Positions 31,888 to 42,431 of a stretch of 64,000 nt of DNA are shown one piece after another; position 1 is the first letter of the stretch, and the number at the start of each line of letters is the position of its first letter. The DNA is taken from contig NC_063986.1 in the NCBI RefSeq assembly GCF_932276165.1, positions 6,398,501-6,462,500 of the forward strand. The letters are read 5' to 3'. The position numbers were made by a program, and so were the translations under genes. Origin of the DNA: Plutella xylostella. Its lineage: Eukaryota > Arthropoda > Insecta > Lepidoptera > Plutellidae. Below the pieces are notes generated by a model. The model saw only the letters and a list, made by a program, of their open reading frames with translations, was not told the DNA's origin and searched no databases.

Positions 31888-32831
31888 CTGGAATATTCAT
31901 AAATGGCATATTGTTTGTAGTTGTAAAATATTTTAAATATATTATTAAATCAAAAATATAATTATTTTAATGTTTATAATTAACATATTCTTAGGAGTGG
32001 TAAACTACTTACCTGTGGTAGACTAGATATTTATTTATGAGCCAAATTAAATACAGTATTTTTGATAACTGGAAATATTTTGTATTAACTGAATGGGTAA
32101 GAGTTATGAGATATAGTTTAAACGAAAAACAAAATAATAAGTTCAATAAAATAGTTGAACTTGGGAATAACAATGCTTAAGGTATCTAATAAATGCATAG
32201 TCAGTCAACATCAACAATTAACATACAATACTTAAAAATCAGTCTCATTTTTATAATATTCTTAGAGGTATTTACTAGAAATACAGACTCAACTTTTTGT
32301 TCACTAAGATACTTTTGAAGTATCGGTATATAATATTTTTTACTTAAACTTATATACGTAACAATTATTACAGAGATCCAAAAATAGTACGAATTATGTA
32401 CCTACTAGGTACTCATATAAAATATTTTTATCTTTGTACCTACTTCAGTAGAGCATAAACAAAGTATACCTATTAGTATAACTATTAAACAACTTAAAAA
32501 TCCCATGAAGGAGACTAATAGAAACAAAAATGTATTCTGAAAAAGAAGCACTCAATAGTTAACAATTTCGTAACACCATTTGTAGGATACTCGCGTAAGT
32601 TGATGCACAGTCAAAATTGAAAACATGCAATATTTTTTACTACGTTTGGTAGCTAAACATTGGAAATAATAAGGCAATGCAGTATACTCCCAAGAAACGA
32701 ACAATGGCATACTTGTAAGAACTAGCGATACGCTGGCGTGAGTTGTAGAGTTATAAAATTAGGTCAGCGTAGTTAAAAAATACACATTTTTACACTGATA
32801 CTAATAAAGGTTACCCTGCAGCGATTAATAT
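31888..32831. other. Spacer, no gene seen
   Basis: Nearly 950 bases of AT-rich sequence upstream of F30 and downstream of F31. I see nothing supported in it. Confidence 0.5.
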
Positions 32832-33019
32832 CTAATGATTATGCTCATGGCGTGTATCTACTATGACATCGTCGGAAGTAAATATTTTTGCCTTACAGTG
32901 CTTAGAACTGCAGATCCATATCTTTTGTCCATTTCTTGCCATTGGAGTGTGGTGGTAGAACTTATCTCTACCGACCACGATCATTTGTTTGCCAAACCGA
33001 GTTCTACCGAAAACTGGCA
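32832..33019 (-). CDS. mod(mdg4): FLYWCH terminal exon F31
   Basis: The acceptor cttttttccag is followed by 61 codons: PVFGRTRFGKQMIVVGRDKF, KIWICSSKHC, KAKIFTSDDVI and EHNH. The Cys-to-Cys gap is short (CSSKHC). AT-richer than its neighbours, so it may be one of the older members. Confidence 0.86.
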
Positions 33020-33698
33020 CTGGAAAAAAGCATGCAAGGATGTAAATAAAGCCTAAATGTATCTACGAAATGTATAAAATAATAAAAGCTAGACCAATAT
33101 CACGGGTACAAATGTGACTTTGTGTGAAGATTAGTCGACCATATAGTAGTGAGAAGGTATTAGGTATACCAACCAGAACAACTCAACTTTATTCATTCAG
33201 CGAATAATCCTGTGTATTATAATTCATATAAGTATTTAAAATATATGCATACTGACTACTGAGGTTCTTGTTGATATATGAATGTGTGCAGTAGTAAGCG
33301 TGTAGCTGATAGATTAATGGCCTAATTCAATTATTATCTAGCAATAACTTGAATAATTTACACACAGACAAAATTTACATATAAAATTCGAACAATAAAA
33401 ATGTATAATACCGTTGTGAGCTATTGAAATTGACCATTAATACATCAAAAATGCGAGAAATGAAATGTAAGATACAGAAAAGGTAAATTTATTTCACCCA
33501 GAAGACATAGATCAATCAATATACAGGCAAATAAAATTTTAACATGCATTAACATGCCTCACAAAAAGAACAATTTATTTAAAATCAAGAACAAAAAGTC
33601 AAAAAAATAATAAAGGAAATAAGGACAGGACCATTCACATAAGCCATACGAAACGCAAACGCAGTACATATTATTTTGTATGCATGCAGTTGGCACAG
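33020..33698. other. Spacer, no gene seen
   Basis: AT-rich spacer with no recognised feature. Confidence 0.5.
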
Positions 33699-33880
33699 TC
33701 AGTGCGTATGTTCCTTGTAAGTGTTGACGATGACGTCATGGAGCGTGACGATGGAGGCGCGGCACTGGCGCTGGCAGCAGGCCCAGTGCACGCGGCCGCC
33801 CTCGCCCTGTCGCCGCCGCACGAAGCGGTACGGCCCCACCTCGATCACGGAGCACTCCGACTTCGTCGCGTCACTCATCC
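33699..33880 (-). CDS. mod(mdg4): FLYWCH terminal exon F32
   Basis: The acceptor tgtttggcag opens 59 codons, the shortest intact member: DATKSECSVIEVGPYRF, VHWACCQRQC, RASIVTLHDVI and EHTH. The lead lacks the usual aromatic, and the ligand region has a double Cys (ACC). An ATG lies at the first full codon, so stand-alone translation is formally possible. Confidence 0.83.
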
Positions 33881-34135
33881 CTGCCAAACAACAACACAAT
33901 AAGAATTGTAGCCAGTTAGCATACATTTGAAACACGAATACCATACGGTGCACGCTTTGGTCGCAGTGAATGACGACGGAAATATTATGTGACATAATAA
34001 AACATTGCGGTTAAATTATGATAAAATATATTCAATAATGATTTTATCTCCAACACCTCGTTAAATAAGAAAACAATAAGCACCCGATCCAGAACGAGCA
34101 AGTTTGATAAATTATATTTATTAATTCCTCTACCA

Positions 34136-34353
34136 TCATGATATGTAAGACCCCTTGTGGTTATGTTGGGACGTTAACATAACAATTTGTCCATCGACGG
34201 TGGTGGCTTTCACGCGACAGCCGGAGGCCCTCCTCTGGTTGCACTCCCATCTGATCTTGCCAGAGTAGCTAGAGCGCTTGCCTCCCTCTCTATTAAACCG
34301 GAAACCTTTATAAACCAGCACTGGGTTTCCGGCGAATGAGGTTACAAATTGTA
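34136..34353 (-). CDS. mod(mdg4): FLYWCH terminal exon F33
   Basis: The acceptor gtttcttgcag precedes 71 codons: QFVTSFAGNPVLVYKGFRFN, IRWECNQRRASGC, RVKATTVDGQI and QHNH, then KGSYIS. With F34 and F35 it forms a W-E-C-[CN] subgroup flanking the non-FLYWCH exons. AATAAA lies at 34117-34122, 14 bases past the stop. Confidence 0.86.
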
Positions 34354-34806
34354 CTGCAAGAAACGGTTTAGTTTTAAAAACAATTAGTTACGGTGTGTCC
34401 TGACTTTTTTATCCAATTAGATACCTATATCATTACAATATTCCTTTAAAACCGGCAGCTCAATATTATTTAAGGTAGATAAAATGTGATGCCATCTCAT
34501 TTTAACTAACTGGGAAAATACAATACAATTATGGATCTCTACAATCGCGAGTGATGTGATAATATAATCCATAAATTTACACAGTCGATAAATAAGTAAT
34601 GCTCTGTATGGAATGTAGGTATATAATGTTTATAATTTTTATAAGGAATCAATCATCTATGAATCTTACAATTATTAACAACCACAACTGAGAAGGAGAT
34701 AAATCAATAACACTCAATCAATTATCTTCATCAACATCAACATTATCTGAATTTCCGCGGGAAAAAAGCATAAGCTTAGTAAATAATTCAGTGTACAGCT
34801 AATAAA
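34354..34806. other. Spacer, no gene seen
   Basis: AT-rich spacer between the piggyBac-derived exon and F33. I could not identify transposon terminal repeats here. Confidence 0.5.
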
Positions 34807-36656
34807 TTAATTTTTGTGGTAAGATATAAAGCAGTTTTTACTGCGTGAGAGGCATAGGTAAACATTACACTTCTCACACTTTATTCTTGAACGACTGCCG
34901 CAGTTCTCCATCCGACAGGATCTTGGCGCTTTTAGCGCGTCGCTGGAGGGATAGTGCTCGTAGCCATCGTATCTTTTCCCTTCAGATGGCGCAATCGCCG
35001 GTCGGTATACTTTGAAGGTGCGACGTGCAGTTTGCGGAAAGTCGTCTTCATCACTTTCCCGTCGAGTTCGAGCTGGTGTATTAGTTAATGTATCTGCCAC
35101 ATCCATGCGAAATTTAAGCAAGGACATGGTGTCTTTACTGATAAATCCATTCGATTTGCAATCGTTGTGGTAGAGCCTCCAAGAATTCACCAAGGCTAGA
35201 TCTAAAAAGTGTAGTAGAACTTTTAGTGTCCATTTCTCTGTTTTGATGGATGAGGTCCTGTAACACTGCAATTGCTTGTTTAGCATGACATCACCCCTCT
35301 TGTGCTGTTTATAATTTTGGACAACTTTTGGGGATCTAACATTGACAAAACATTTCCTTGTTTTATCCCACCGCTTAACCTTGGTTGTAACCGCGGCACC
35401 AGTACAGTTTGATGCTAATAACATGGACTTATTGTCTTTCCATTTGATTAAAACAGTAGGGCTGCACACAACCTGTTGAATTTCACCACGAAGCATCTGG
35501 GCATCTGTTTTAAATTTGACGCTGTCAGGGATCCGATTTTGCGCGATTGTCCCAGTAGCATGCAAATTCAACTTCTCCATCCCTTCTATCATAGGCACGG
35601 TGGTGAAATTGCGATCTTGATAAACACAACTACCAGGTGGGATACTATTCGCTAAGTGTAAGATTACAGAGTGCCCCAGACCAAGACCACGGCCGGAATC
35701 ACCGTCCATAGTTTTTGTGCCCGTGTAAATTTCAAAATCTAGCAAAAGCCCTTCACTAGTGGTCATTACGAAGTTTCTAAGTCCTGTAGGCTGTGGTTTA
35801 CTTCCGTCAACCTGGCTTTGGTTGCAACGGTTAGATAACGGGATAATCTGCTCGTTTATACAGTAGAACCCAGCCACTCTTTCTAGTTTATTGCAAGTCT
35901 CTTTTATTTTATTAATCATGGGTTGCACTTTCCAGAGTGGATTATGCTTTTCATTATCATCCGGAGAACTGGAGGGGACTACATGGAGAGCATTGCGGAG
36001 TATTACAAACCTTTCCCTTGTCATTACGTCACAGATCAAACGTAACTTAGTACCAGACCTCCAATACATAGTCAATTTTGGGAACGGTATACAGCCCATG
36101 ATTACGTGTAGGCCTAACAGCTTTGCGATTTCAGCGCTCGTACTTTTCAGCTCGCGGCCAGTTTCACGGAAATAATTTAAATTAGTACACAATGACATCA
36201 TTTCTAAAAAGTCGTCATCAATATAGTCTCGAAAGTAGTCGATTGGACGCCTGACTGGTTTTGCAGGAAGGGTGGGATAGTCATGCGGTTTATCTTCAAA
36301 TGGATTATGTTTCCATATTCGTTTGCCCCCACTTCTCGGCGCAGGTTTTGACTGCCTCCTCCGATCTCTTACAACGCGCCTCTCGACTGATGCCTCTCTT
36401 CCTCGACGAGAACTCCTCGATGATCGGGAGGAAGCGCGTGAGTTTGACGGACTTGACTGCATCTCCGGTAAGGAAGGTGATGGAGACGGGGGAGATATTT
36501 TCACGATGTCTTGATCAGGACCTTCATAAAGGAAGTTCTCATCAGAAGTTTGTTGAAAAAGAAAACTAGGCTGGAACTCAAGCTCATCTTTATCGTAATC
36601 TTCAATCTCTGAGTCATCTCCGTTTTGTATGAGTTGCAGAATAATGTCTGTTGTCC
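34807..36656 (-). CDS. piggyBac-transposase-derived exon in the array
   Basis: A single 615-codon frame follows an acceptor (ctttattttag) in the array's phase. Residues are counted from the first whole codon. An acidic then Ser/Arg-rich linker spans about 15-110. The piggyBac-type DDE domain follows (about 135-500, with WRLYHND at its end), then a Cys-rich ribbon at about 580-613 (CEKCNVYLC). Known: piggyBac uses Asp in DEQ, DN-x-FTS and GGVD motifs. Here DEQ is INEQ (Asp to Asn, 267), the second is kept as QDRNFTT (347), and GGVDxxDQ is replaced by RGDVMLNKQ (455). So it is probably not an active transposase. The frame is unbroken, suggesting a retained function such as DNA binding. Alternative: a domesticated gene with its own promoter; no in-frame ATG context stands out near the acceptor. 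Confidence 0.85.
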
Positions 36657-37175
36657 CTAAAATAAAGACGTAAATCAAATTAGAAACCAATTCATCAACC
36701 GATAAGACAAATCAAATACTGATTACCAGAGGTATGATTTAGCAAGGCCAAATTGCGTGTCGTCTTGAAGTTTCTACTCAATAAAGAAATTATTAGGATA
36801 ATTAAATAATCAATAAAGAAATTATATACATTTATAAGAACGTGCTTCTTTTCCTTGTAATATAAGTACTGTATAAATCAACTTACTTACTTGAGCGGGC
36901 ATCCAGGTAAAAATAGAGGGTCACGATTCACGATCGATGGACCGGTTGCATGTGGAAAACTGTTTAGATTTTTAGCATTTATTTTTACATAGGTGAATTT
37001 TGAGTGACCTATTTCCTACAGAGAATTATGTAAAATCTTAAACACATTTTCCCGTAGTAAATAAAAAATAAATATACATCATAAATATATTATTATAATA
37101 TAGAGAGACTGCCGTACGATTCAGCTTCACATCTTAGCCATCATGGTTACATTTTCTCTCCATCATTCTCTCTCT
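36657..37175. other. Spacer upstream of the piggyBac-derived exon
   Basis: AT-rich, no recognised repeat. No TTAA-flanked terminal inverted repeats were found by eye on this side of the transposase exon. Confidence 0.45.
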
Positions 37176-37445
37176 GATGACGTCATCAGTGGTTGTGCTC
37201 GGGGGCGAGGAGGATGAGCTTCCCGGGCACGGTGAGCAGGCGCGCGCGGCAGCCCGTGGTGCGCCGCTTGCAGCACTCCCAGCGCACCGCCGTCCGCGCC
37301 ACCTTCCTCTGATGACGTCATCAGTGGTTGTGCTCGGGGGCGAGGAGGATGAGCTTCCCGGGCACGGTGAGCAGGCGCGCGCGGCAGCCCGTGGTGCGCC
37401 GCTTGCAGCACTCCCAGCGCACCGCCGTCCGCGCCACCTTCCTCT
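37176..37445 (-). repeat. Two extra 135-bp copies of the F34 3' half
   Basis: Units start at 37176, 37311 and 37446 with gatgacgtcatcag; the third is the real end of F34. Each unit is 45 codons long, carries the WECC to EHNH part of the finger and its own stop, and differs by only a few bases. Having no acceptor or lead, the two extra units are downstream of F34's stop and presumably untranslated. Confidence 0.9.
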
Positions 37446-37455
37446 GATGACGTCA

Positions 37456-37658
37456 TCAGTGGTTGTGCTCGGGGGCGAGGAGGATGAGCTTCCCGGGTAC
37501 GGTGAGCAGGCGCGCGCGGCAGCCCGTGGTGCGCCGCTTGCAGCACTCCCAGCGCACCGCCGTGCGCGCCACCTTCCTCTGGCGCCCTCCCTCGCGCAGG
37601 TAGCGGTTGCCGCCGTAAATCAGGATAGGGTTGCCGACGTGCGAATACTCAAATCGAA
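37456..37658 (-). CDS. mod(mdg4): FLYWCH terminal exon F34
   Basis: The acceptor tgatttgcag opens 66 codons: RFEYSHVGNPILIYGGNRYL, VRWECCKRRTTGC, RARLLTVPGKL and EHNH. The stop is followed by gatgacgtcatc, the unit boundary of the 135-bp repeats. W-E-C-C is shared in part with F33 and F35. Confidence 0.87.
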
Positions 37659-38279
37659 CTGCAAATCATACTGTTCGTTAACGCTATTCCCTTAATTTTT
37701 AAGATTAGCTACCATAAAAATCAAGTGGAAAATTAGATACATGGATTGACATTGTTTGTTTTATTTCGGTGTAGGTATAAAGATGTTTCATATTTTAGGC
37801 CCTTCTTTTTGGAGTTATTGAAAAAATACAAATCATTTCTCGAAAATCTTCTCATAATATCCTGGCATTAATGGAATACCTATGTAACTACAGTTTCCGG
37901 CTACAGACACAATATTATTCACAATTAAAGTTAATATATTTTATTTCATATCGAATCCATAGAAGTAAGTACCTATACCTTTATAAACTCAATGACGATC
38001 GACGATCTAAAGCATACATTAATATAATATATTGCATAATATAACATAATTTAATAAAAAGTTCGCGTCTCAGTATATTATTTAAAAAAAACACTAAAGA
38101 CATAAAAAATCAAGTATTATCAAGATTTGCCTAAGTCTCAGATAACCAGAACCAGCAATCCAAAACAGACATCTACGTCTACGTCATGATCGTCTGAACA
38201 CGGAATGTAGTGGACTAGGGCTATTCAGTGTTCATGGCACAAAAGTTGGGCACTCGCATCTGAGTATCGGCTTCGAGCT
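37659..38279. other. Spacer, no gene seen
   Basis: AT-rich spacer between F35 and F34, nothing recognised. Confidence 0.5.
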
Positions 38280-38509
38280 CTACTTCTGTCGTTGATTGGT
38301 GTGGTCATGCTGGTTCTGATGGTAGACCACGGCGCCGTCGATGGTGATGACGCGCGCCGCGCAGCCCTGCTTGCGGCGGTTGCACTCCCAGTTGATGCGC
38401 GCGAAGCGGTCGCGCAGGGCGGACGGGCGGCTGCGGCGGATGTAGCGCCGCCCGCCCACCACCAGCACCGGGTTGCCGGCGGGCGACAGGTCGAACACCG
38501 CCTCGCAAC
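38280..38509 (-). CDS. mod(mdg4): FLYWCH terminal exon F35
   Basis: The acceptor cgttgtccag precedes 75 codons: CEAVFDLSPAGNPVLVVGGR, INWECNRRKQGC, AARVITIDGAV and QHDH, then TNQRQK. The loop between RRYIRR and W is longer than usual. Confidence 0.86.
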
Positions 38510-39156
38510 CTGGACAACGTATGTTGCGTTAACTGAGCTGCATGAGGGATGCTACGATCCAAAAAAACATAGGTCTTTGTCCAGGTCTTTTCAGCTATCT
38601 AGTCTAGAATCTTGGCTGTAGGTATTTGTATTACATTATATTAAGAGGGTGCACGACTGCACGTACACAAAATATCAAACCAGACAGGTAGAAAATAGAA
38701 AATGGGTAGTGAAATTTTTTTTTAAAAACTCACAGTGTTTAAAAGATTTTTCGATAAACCAGAAAACTAGGATTAGCGATTAAGAAATCCTCATTAATAA
38801 AAAGTCCAATGGTAGGTATTTTAATAAAGCTATGATTAAAATAAGAGATTAATAATTATATTTAAAAAATCGATGGCAATAATATATACCTACAAATTGC
38901 ATTAACACAATAACTTTAAAAACTAGAATATACATTTTCCCAATATCATAAAAGATACTTTAACCCATTTTAAACATAAATTTACAAATAACCTTATACC
39001 TATACTAACATTTATCACCAATTTCACAAAACAATTCAATAATCCCTAAACAGGGTGGTACTTTTAAGTAGTCTCGAAAGACGGTGCCACACAACTACTT
39101 TTGCTAGCTAAAAGCTTTGATCCCACAACACCGTCAATAATCCCGCAACTCCTGAG
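38510..39156. other. Spacer, no gene seen
   Basis: AT-rich spacer with no recognised feature. Confidence 0.5.
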
Positions 39157-39386
39157 CTAATATTTCCGCAGCTTCAGCGACTTGCTGACGACGTCCTCGG
39201 CCGAGTGGTCGGACAGCACGAAGGTGCGCAGCGTGGTCTTGGGCACGCAGTAGAGCGCGCTGGCCTTCTTCAGCCCCATGACGCCGGCGCGCACCGCCTT
39301 CACCGCCTCCACCATGCTGGCGCGGTCCCACGTGCGCCGCTTCGGCCGGATCTCGTCGAGAGCCTGCCACTCGCTCAGCGCTGCCG
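39157..39386 (-). CDS. Pipsqueak-type helix-turn-helix terminal exon
   Basis: The acceptor tatcttccag, in the array's phase, opens 75 codons. About residues 18-55 match the psq helix-turn-helix: PKRRTWDRASMVEAVKAV, RAGVMGLKKASALYCVPKTT and LRTF. The C-terminus ends KLRKY with a stop. Known: psq domains bind DNA and often pair with BTB domains in insect regulators, and related folds occur in pogo-type transposases. Inferred: an alternative C-terminus of the same gene, giving a BTB-psq protein. No FLYWCH residues are present. Confidence 0.82.
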
Positions 39387-39711
39387 CTGGAAGATACACT
39401 AGTTTTTAGTTTATTTTATTTTGAATAACCCTGTGACCCTTCCTGTAACTTGGTATAAGAATAAGATAAGAGTAACAATTACTAATTTAATAATTTGATT
39501 TAATACAGTTACATAAAACTTGACATCTATACGATAAACACAAACAAAATCTTTTGATTTTCAATAAATTAACAACATTCATGAGATCATTATTTAAAGT
39601 TATAATTTTACTCCCTAACGGTCAGGCAAGAAACATGCCTGAGGACTAGATAAGTTACTTTAACCCCTATATGGGAACCTTTGCTAAAAAAGTTGGTCAA
39701 AAACCTAATAA
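39387..39711. other. Spacer, no gene seen
   Basis: AT-rich spacer between the zinc-ribbon and psq exons. No feature is supported. Confidence 0.45.
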
Positions 39712-39926
39712 TTATTTCAGGTCAAAGTGTTTATCATAAAAACATTTGACGCAAAAACCTTTATCACATTGTAAACAAAACGATTTAATTTTCTTGGTTT
39801 TTCTGGTTGCATCTTTGCTGCTCAAGGTGGAACGTAGATTTTGGTAGCATCCGACACAATTCCTTCGTCTTTCTCCTTTTTTTTCGAACGTGTGATCTTT
39901 CCTTAAAGTAGCTGCAAATTCTATAT
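39712..39926 (-). CDS. Zinc-ribbon terminal exon, piggyBac C-terminus-like
   Basis: The acceptor agtatttttttcag is in the array's phase and opens 70 codons. Cys pairs are visible in RRRNCVGCYQNLR, SFCLQCDKGFCVKCF and a final KHFDLK. The pattern C-x2-C, C-x2-C-x4-C-x2-C-x5-H matches the ribbon that ends many piggyBac-family transposases, but no DDE domain is attached. It may be the remnant of a once larger transposase-derived exon or an independently recruited finger. Confidence 0.75.
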
Positions 39927-40737
39927 CTGAAAAAAATACTTTATTGAAATCACCATCACCTAACAAAAAAAAAGTATTATGCCTACCTAGTATTTTTGTG
40001 TTTTATTAGAGGCTTTTATGTTATGGCGCATGGAACCTGTTAAACCATGTTATGATGATTTCCTTAATATTCTATTGAAATTTTCATCAAGCTAATACTT
40101 GATGAGATGTAAAGTAAAAGTACCTATAAAATTATAAGATGAAACTTGAAGCTAAGAATATGTGAAAATAAAAACAGTTGTCTAGAAGTATTTTTTTTAT
40201 TTAAGGCGGTAAATTATCACATAAACTTTTAAAATTCACTATTGCTAATTTACTATCATAAAACAGCAGATATCCTAACTAGATGTAGTAAGTACGTAAA
40301 CTAAAACTTAAACTCATTTTAATGAATAACAAGTAGCTAAATCAAGTAAGAATTCATAGGAATGATATAAGTACGAAGAAGTGAATATTTTATGGTTTAT
40401 TAACTAAATCTACGGAATAATGGTCAAGTTTAAAAGTCTTAAGTATAAAAATCGGTCTATCCGTTAAAAAGCTTCGAATACTAAATTATAATATTAATAC
40501 TTTTTTATATACAAAGTGATAATGATAAGTGAAAAAATATATAAGTACTTTTAGGATATTAAGTATCCAGTTTTAACTTTAACATACTTATTAAAGTTTT
40601 TTTTTTAGCTAGTCGCTTAGCGTGTACGTATCAATTCGGCCGTTCAAAAAGATTCTAGAACGTTCGTTTTACTGAGCGCTAGTCGCTAAGCAAACCTCCT
40701 GCCAGTGCGGACATAGCCTAACACAAAAAACCATACA
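39927..40737. other. Spacer with small inverted repeat
   Basis: Mostly AT-rich. An inverted or repeated pair around gctagtcgcttagcgtg (40607) and gctagtcgctaagcaaa (40677) may mark a small element. No gene is seen. Confidence 0.4.
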
Positions 40738-40931
40738 TCAATGCGTGTGTTCATTGAGCGTCTTGATGATGACATCCTCCACGGTGGTGAGCGAGGCTCG
40801 GCAGCCGCGCGGGTTGCGCGAGCACACCCAGCGGATGCGCGGGCCCTTGCACGAGCTCACCCGGTTGAACCGGTACGGACCCACCTGGATCACCGGGTTG
40901 CCCAACTTGGTCTTAGTGAACACTGGAACGT
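40738..40931 (-). CDS. mod(mdg4): FLYWCH terminal exon F36
   Basis: The acceptor actttcacacag opens 63 codons: VPVFTKTKLGNPVIQVGPYR, IRWVCSRNPRGC, RASLTTVEDVI and EHTH. It belongs to the F36-F39 group with VP-x-[FY]-T leads and acceptors that resemble one another. Confidence 0.88.
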
Positions 40932-41189
40932 CTGTGTGAAAGTGTGATGAAAGTTAGTTAAGACATACAGCGGTTTGGAACTTTATTGATAAGCTTAAGT
41001 GTACATACTTGAGGGGTTTTTGGGCCTATGCCTATGCCCGATTCCGTTCATAAACCGTCAACTTTTCAAGTAGTAGACCTGATTCTATTACTGAGGGCAC
41101 TTAATTAAAATTATACTTATATTTTGAAAATGACGAAGTTGTTACACAGTCACTAAATGATATAACCTTTGATTTATAAGCATCTAATA

Positions 41190-41386
41190 TCAATGCGTAT
41201 GGTTATTTGTTGCTTTAATGATGACACCGTCGATAGTGGTGAGAGTTACTTTGCATTACGCATGCATCTTTCTGGTGCAGGTCCAGCGGACGCGAGGCTC
41301 CCGGCAGGACAGGACCTTGTTGAACCGGTGAGGACCTAGCTTCATCACTGGGTTGCCTGACGATGTCTTTGTGAAGATTGGAACGT
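41190..41386 (-). pseudogene. mod(mdg4): FLYWCH exon F37 with nonsense codon
   Basis: The acceptor ggccttacag and phase are intact, and the frame reads VPIFTKTSSGNPVMKLGPHR, VRWTCTRKMHA, then TAA (41256-41258) directly before the second Cys codon. CKVTLTTIDGVI and NHTH follow in the same frame. The predicted protein lacks half the metal site. It is flanked by intact relatives F36 and F38. Confidence 0.85.
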
Positions 41387-41566
41387 CTGTAAGGCCAATG
41401 TTAGTTTTCAAAATAAGGCAACCGCCTATTTAACTTGCAATAGTGTTTTTCGCCCTATCCGTTCTTTAGCAGAGCAGGTACAACTTTTGTAACAGAACAT
41501 CAGTGATTGTAATTTTTTATATATTTTAATATAAATCAAACTTGAAAAAACTTGTTAATGTTCATG

Positions 41567-41763
41567 TTAATGCGTATGTTCGTTGTTTGATTTAATGATG
41601 ACATCTTCGTAAGTGGTGATGGTGGCCTTGCACTTGGCGGGGATCCTCCTAGTGCAAGTCCAGCGCGTGCGGGCGCCCTTGCAGCGCAGCACCTTGTTAT
41701 ACCGGTACCGACCCAGCACGATCACTGGGTTGCCTGACTTTGTCTGTGTGTAGATTGGGACGT
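41567..41763 (-). CDS. mod(mdg4): FLYWCH terminal exon F38
   Basis: The frame has no ATG; the acceptor atcactttcag precedes 64 codons: VPIYTQTKSGNPVIVLGRYR, TRWTCTRRIPAKC, KATITTYEDVI and EHTH. A 618-bp MITE starts 50 bases upstream of the acceptor. Confidence 0.87.
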
Positions 41764-41813
41764 CTGAAAGTGATATCTATATTTATAAAATCGAAAGGTC
41801 ATATATACGAGTA

Positions 41814-42431
41814 TGTCGCAGGCATCTGGTTGAATCTCCTTTTTGGTTGAATCCGCTGCTCAATTGTATGACTAGGCCGAACGTTGATTGTACAAGCGTC
41901 ATAAAACGTGCAACTAGTTAGCGGACTTAAAATCAGTCAGGTGGTAAATAAAATAAATATGGCGTCTAACAGTTAACAGCTGGCATAAAAAGCGCCTGTA
42001 TTGTTATTTTTTGCAAATAAATTAGCTTTAAAGTGCGTTATTTGTGTTAAAATAGTATGACCACGTGGATTTACCTATAATTACGCCGCCGGCGGCTAGT
42101 TTCAAAGAAAAAATTGTAGCGAAACTGGATAATTGTGAACAAAAATATCAAGGTCATTTTTTTTATTGTTTTGTTATTTTGTGAGATAAGAGCTTAGTAA
42201 CACAGTATTTTTGTTGACTCTTGTCTGATCACGTTCACACTAACCAGACATTACAAAGTTGCTATACTATATCCCCTTCAACGACTTCGCTGAATGACGT
42301 TCAGTCAAGATGTCGAACGTTACATTCAACGACTTGACGAGTTGTCCTTAAGTCATACAATTGAATAGCGCCATCCAATGAACGCGCTAGTCATTCAACC
42401 AAAAAGGAGATTCAACCAGATGCCTGCGACA
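41814..42431. mobile_element. MITE with 38-bp-plus terminal inverted repeats
   Basis: The left end tgtcgcaggcatctggttga is mirrored by the right end tcaaccagatgcctgcgaca. The match continues through ttggttgaat, and an inner gactaggccgaacgttgatt region has weaker symmetry. No coding capacity. It sits in the intron just upstream of F38. Confidence 0.85.

Noticed and set aside
34807..36656. Active piggyBac transposon
   Set aside because: Catalytic motifs are changed, no terminal inverted repeats or TTAA pairs were seen, and the frame opens at an acceptor in the array phase.
37177..37695. Plus-strand repetitive open frame of 172 codons (LPGHGEQARAAARGAPLA repeats)
   Set aside because: It is the antisense of F34 and its 135-bp repeats; the unit length of 45 codons keeps every frame open.
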